Assembly: GCA_024636395.1 (NCBI GenBank)
Contig: JAGXHD010000121.1
Coordinates: forward strand, 1 to 6,946
Source of the DNA: Sulfitobacter sp.
GTDB taxonomy: Bacteria; Pseudomonadota; Alphaproteobacteria; Rhodobacterales; Rhodobacteraceae
Length of the DNA stretch: 6,946 nt
Reading direction: 5' to 3'
Part shown: positions 6,093-6,946 of the stretch, one piece after another
Position numbering within the stretch: the first letter of the stretch is position 1
How the letters are laid out: each line of letters starts with the position of its first letter
Program-made: the position numbers and the translations under genes
The notes under the pieces: generated by a model
Seen by the model: only the letters and a program-made list of their open reading frames with translations
Told to the model about the DNA's origin: nothing
Databases searched by the model: none

Positions 6093-6122
6093 TTATCATA
6101 TAGTTTAACGTTAAACTATATT
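6093..6122 (+). promoter_or_regulatory. Putative pdhA promoter
   Basis: TTATCA (6093-6098, 4 of 6 matches to TTGACA) and TATATT (6117-6122, 5 of 6 to TATAAT) are separated by 18 nt. Transcription would start near 6129 and give a leader of about 33 nt that includes the strong ribosome binding site GGGAGGA (6147-6153). The 24-bp palindrome fills the spacer and the -10 box. A second -10-like hexamer, TATAGT (6099-6104), has no matching -35. This is a reading by eye, not a mapped start. Confidence 0.4.
6098..6121. promoter_or_regulatory. Perfect 24-bp palindrome upstream of pdhA, probable repressor operator
   Basis: The half-site ATATAGTTTAAC (6098-6109) is followed directly by its exact reverse complement GTTAAACTATAT (6110-6121), with no spacer. 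Symmetry breaks at the next base on each side. It is AT-rich with no loop and no following T-run, so it is poor as an RNA hairpin terminator and fits a binding site for a symmetric dimeric regulator. It overlaps the best promoter-like elements before pdhA and ends 40 nt before the start codon, so binding would be expected to block transcription. It does not resemble the E. coli PdhR site as I know it. The regulator cannot be named from the sequence. Confidence 0.7.
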
Positions 6123-6161
6123 TGGCGCGAGATGTGATGCGCCACTGGGAGGATCGCCTTT

Positions 6162-6946
6162 ATGGCTGCCAAAAAGCCGAGTGCCAAAACGACCCCGTCA
6201 AATCTTTCAGCAGACGAGCTGATGGGATATTATCGTGACATGCTTCTGATCCGGCGGTTCGAGGAGAAGGCGGGCCAGCTTTACGGTATGGGTCTGATAG
6301 GCGGCTTCTGTCACCTATACATTGGTCAGGAGGCCGTGGTGGTCGGCCTGGAAGCCGCCGCCAAAGAAGGCGACAAGCGCATCACCTCCTACCGCGATCA
6401 TGGCCACATGCTTGCCTGCGGGATGGATCCAAACGGGGTCATGGCCGAGCTGACGGGGCGCGAGGGAGGCTACTCCAAAGGCAAGGGGGGCTCGATGCAT
6501 ATGTTCTCGAAGGAAAAGCATTTCTACGGCGGACACGGTATTGTGGCGGCGCAGGTGCCGCTGGGTGCGGGGCTTGCTTTCTCGGATAAGTACAAGGGCA
6601 ACGACAACGTCACTTTCACATACTTCGGAGATGGTGCGGCCAACCAGGGCCAAGTCTACGAGGCCTACAACATGGCCGAGATCTGGGATCTGCCCTGCAT
6701 TTTCGTGATCGAGAACAATCAGTATGCGATGGGCACGTCAACGAAGCGCTCGACCCACTCCATCAGCTATTGGGAGCGTGGCGCGGCTTACGGAATCGAA
6801 GGCGAAGAAGTAGATGGGATGGACGTGCTGGCGGTAAAGGCAGCAGGTGACAAGGCGGTGGCGCACTGCCGCGCAGGCAAGGGCCCCTACATTCTCGAGA
6901 TCAAGACCTACCGCTACCGGGGCCATTCAATGTCGGACCCGGCAAA
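6162..6946 (+). CDS. pdhA: Pyruvate dehydrogenase E1 component, alpha subunit (3' truncated by window edge)
   Basis: The frame runs open to the right edge; 261 residues are visible of an expected 330-350. This is the alpha subunit of the alpha2beta2-type pyruvate dehydrogenase E1, which uses thiamine diphosphate to decarboxylate pyruvate and pass the acetyl group to lipoyl-E2. Signatures in order are YRDMLLIRRFEEK (near residue 30), HLYIGQEA, YRDHGHML, GKGGSMHMF, and the thiamine-diphosphate motif from GDGAANQGQVYEA to VIENN (156-186). NQYAMGTSTKRST and YRYRGHSMSDPA follow, and the latter corresponds to the phosphorylation-loop region of the mitochondrial enzyme. The first 18 residues are a Lys/Ser/Thr/Pro-rich tail, usual in bacteria. 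The ATG at 6162 has GGGAGGA (6147-6153), 8 nt upstream. In relatives the E1-beta and E2 genes normally follow, but this lies outside the window. A branched-chain 2-oxoacid E1-alpha is less likely given the close PDH-type motifs. Confidence 0.95.
   Translation, partial: MAAKKPSAKTTPSNLSADELMGYYRDMLLIRRFEEKAGQLYGMGLIGGFCHLYIGQEAVVVGLEAAAKEGDKRITSYRDHGHMLACGMDPNGVMAELTGREGGYSKGKGGSMHMFSKEKHFYGGHGIVAAQVPLGAGLAFSDKYKGNDNVTFTYFGDGAANQGQVYEAYNMAEIWDLPCIFVIENNQYAMGTSTKRSTHSISYWERGAAYGIEGEEVDGMDVLAVKAAGDKAVAHCRAGKGPYILEIKTYRYRGHSMSDPA

Overview
The window looks like core chromosome from an alphaproteobacterium of the Rhodobacteraceae (Roseobacter group). I infer this from the protein sequences and gene order: a DUF455 ferritin-like protein, a membrane-anchored M23 peptidase overlapping a bactofilin gene, two tandem cyclophilins divergent from pgk, and an FtsB/DivIC-like protein just before pdhA. 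No search was run, so the placement rests on recognition alone. Nothing suggests a phage, insertion sequence, CRISPR array, tRNA or rRNA.

Layout. Positions 1-379 hold the 3' end of a DUF455 gene on the + strand, followed by an imperfect terminator-like hairpin. The leader at 417-563 contains a hairpin and a 20-bp-spaced direct repeat. Next come the M23 endopeptidase gene (564-1880) and the bactofilin gene (1870-2364), which overlap by 11 nt and end at a strong intrinsic terminator (2392-2421). On the - strand are a DJ-1/PfpI (isonitrile-hydratase-like) gene (3059-2451) and, upstream of it, two cyclophilin genes: cytosolic (4264-3758), then exported (3765-3211). The cyclophilin genes overlap by 8 nt and end at their own - strand terminator. 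From a 133-nt divergent spacer, pgk runs on the + strand (4398-5591), followed by a small FtsB/DivIC-like gene (5736-6026) and the 5' part of pdhA (6162 to the window end).

How the genes work together. The M23/bactofilin pair forms a plausible cell-shape module: a cytoskeletal scaffold and a peptidoglycan hydrolase, probably translationally coupled. The cyclophilin pair offers the same proline-isomerase fold to the cytosol and the periplasm. pgk and pdhA belong to lower glycolysis and to entry into the TCA cycle, with a division-type membrane protein between them.

Most notable signal. A perfect 24-bp palindrome (6098-6121) lies over the best promoter-like elements upstream of pdhA and looks like a repressor operator. 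I found no clearly novel multi-gene system; the other points of interest are regulatory details and the M23/bactofilin architecture.
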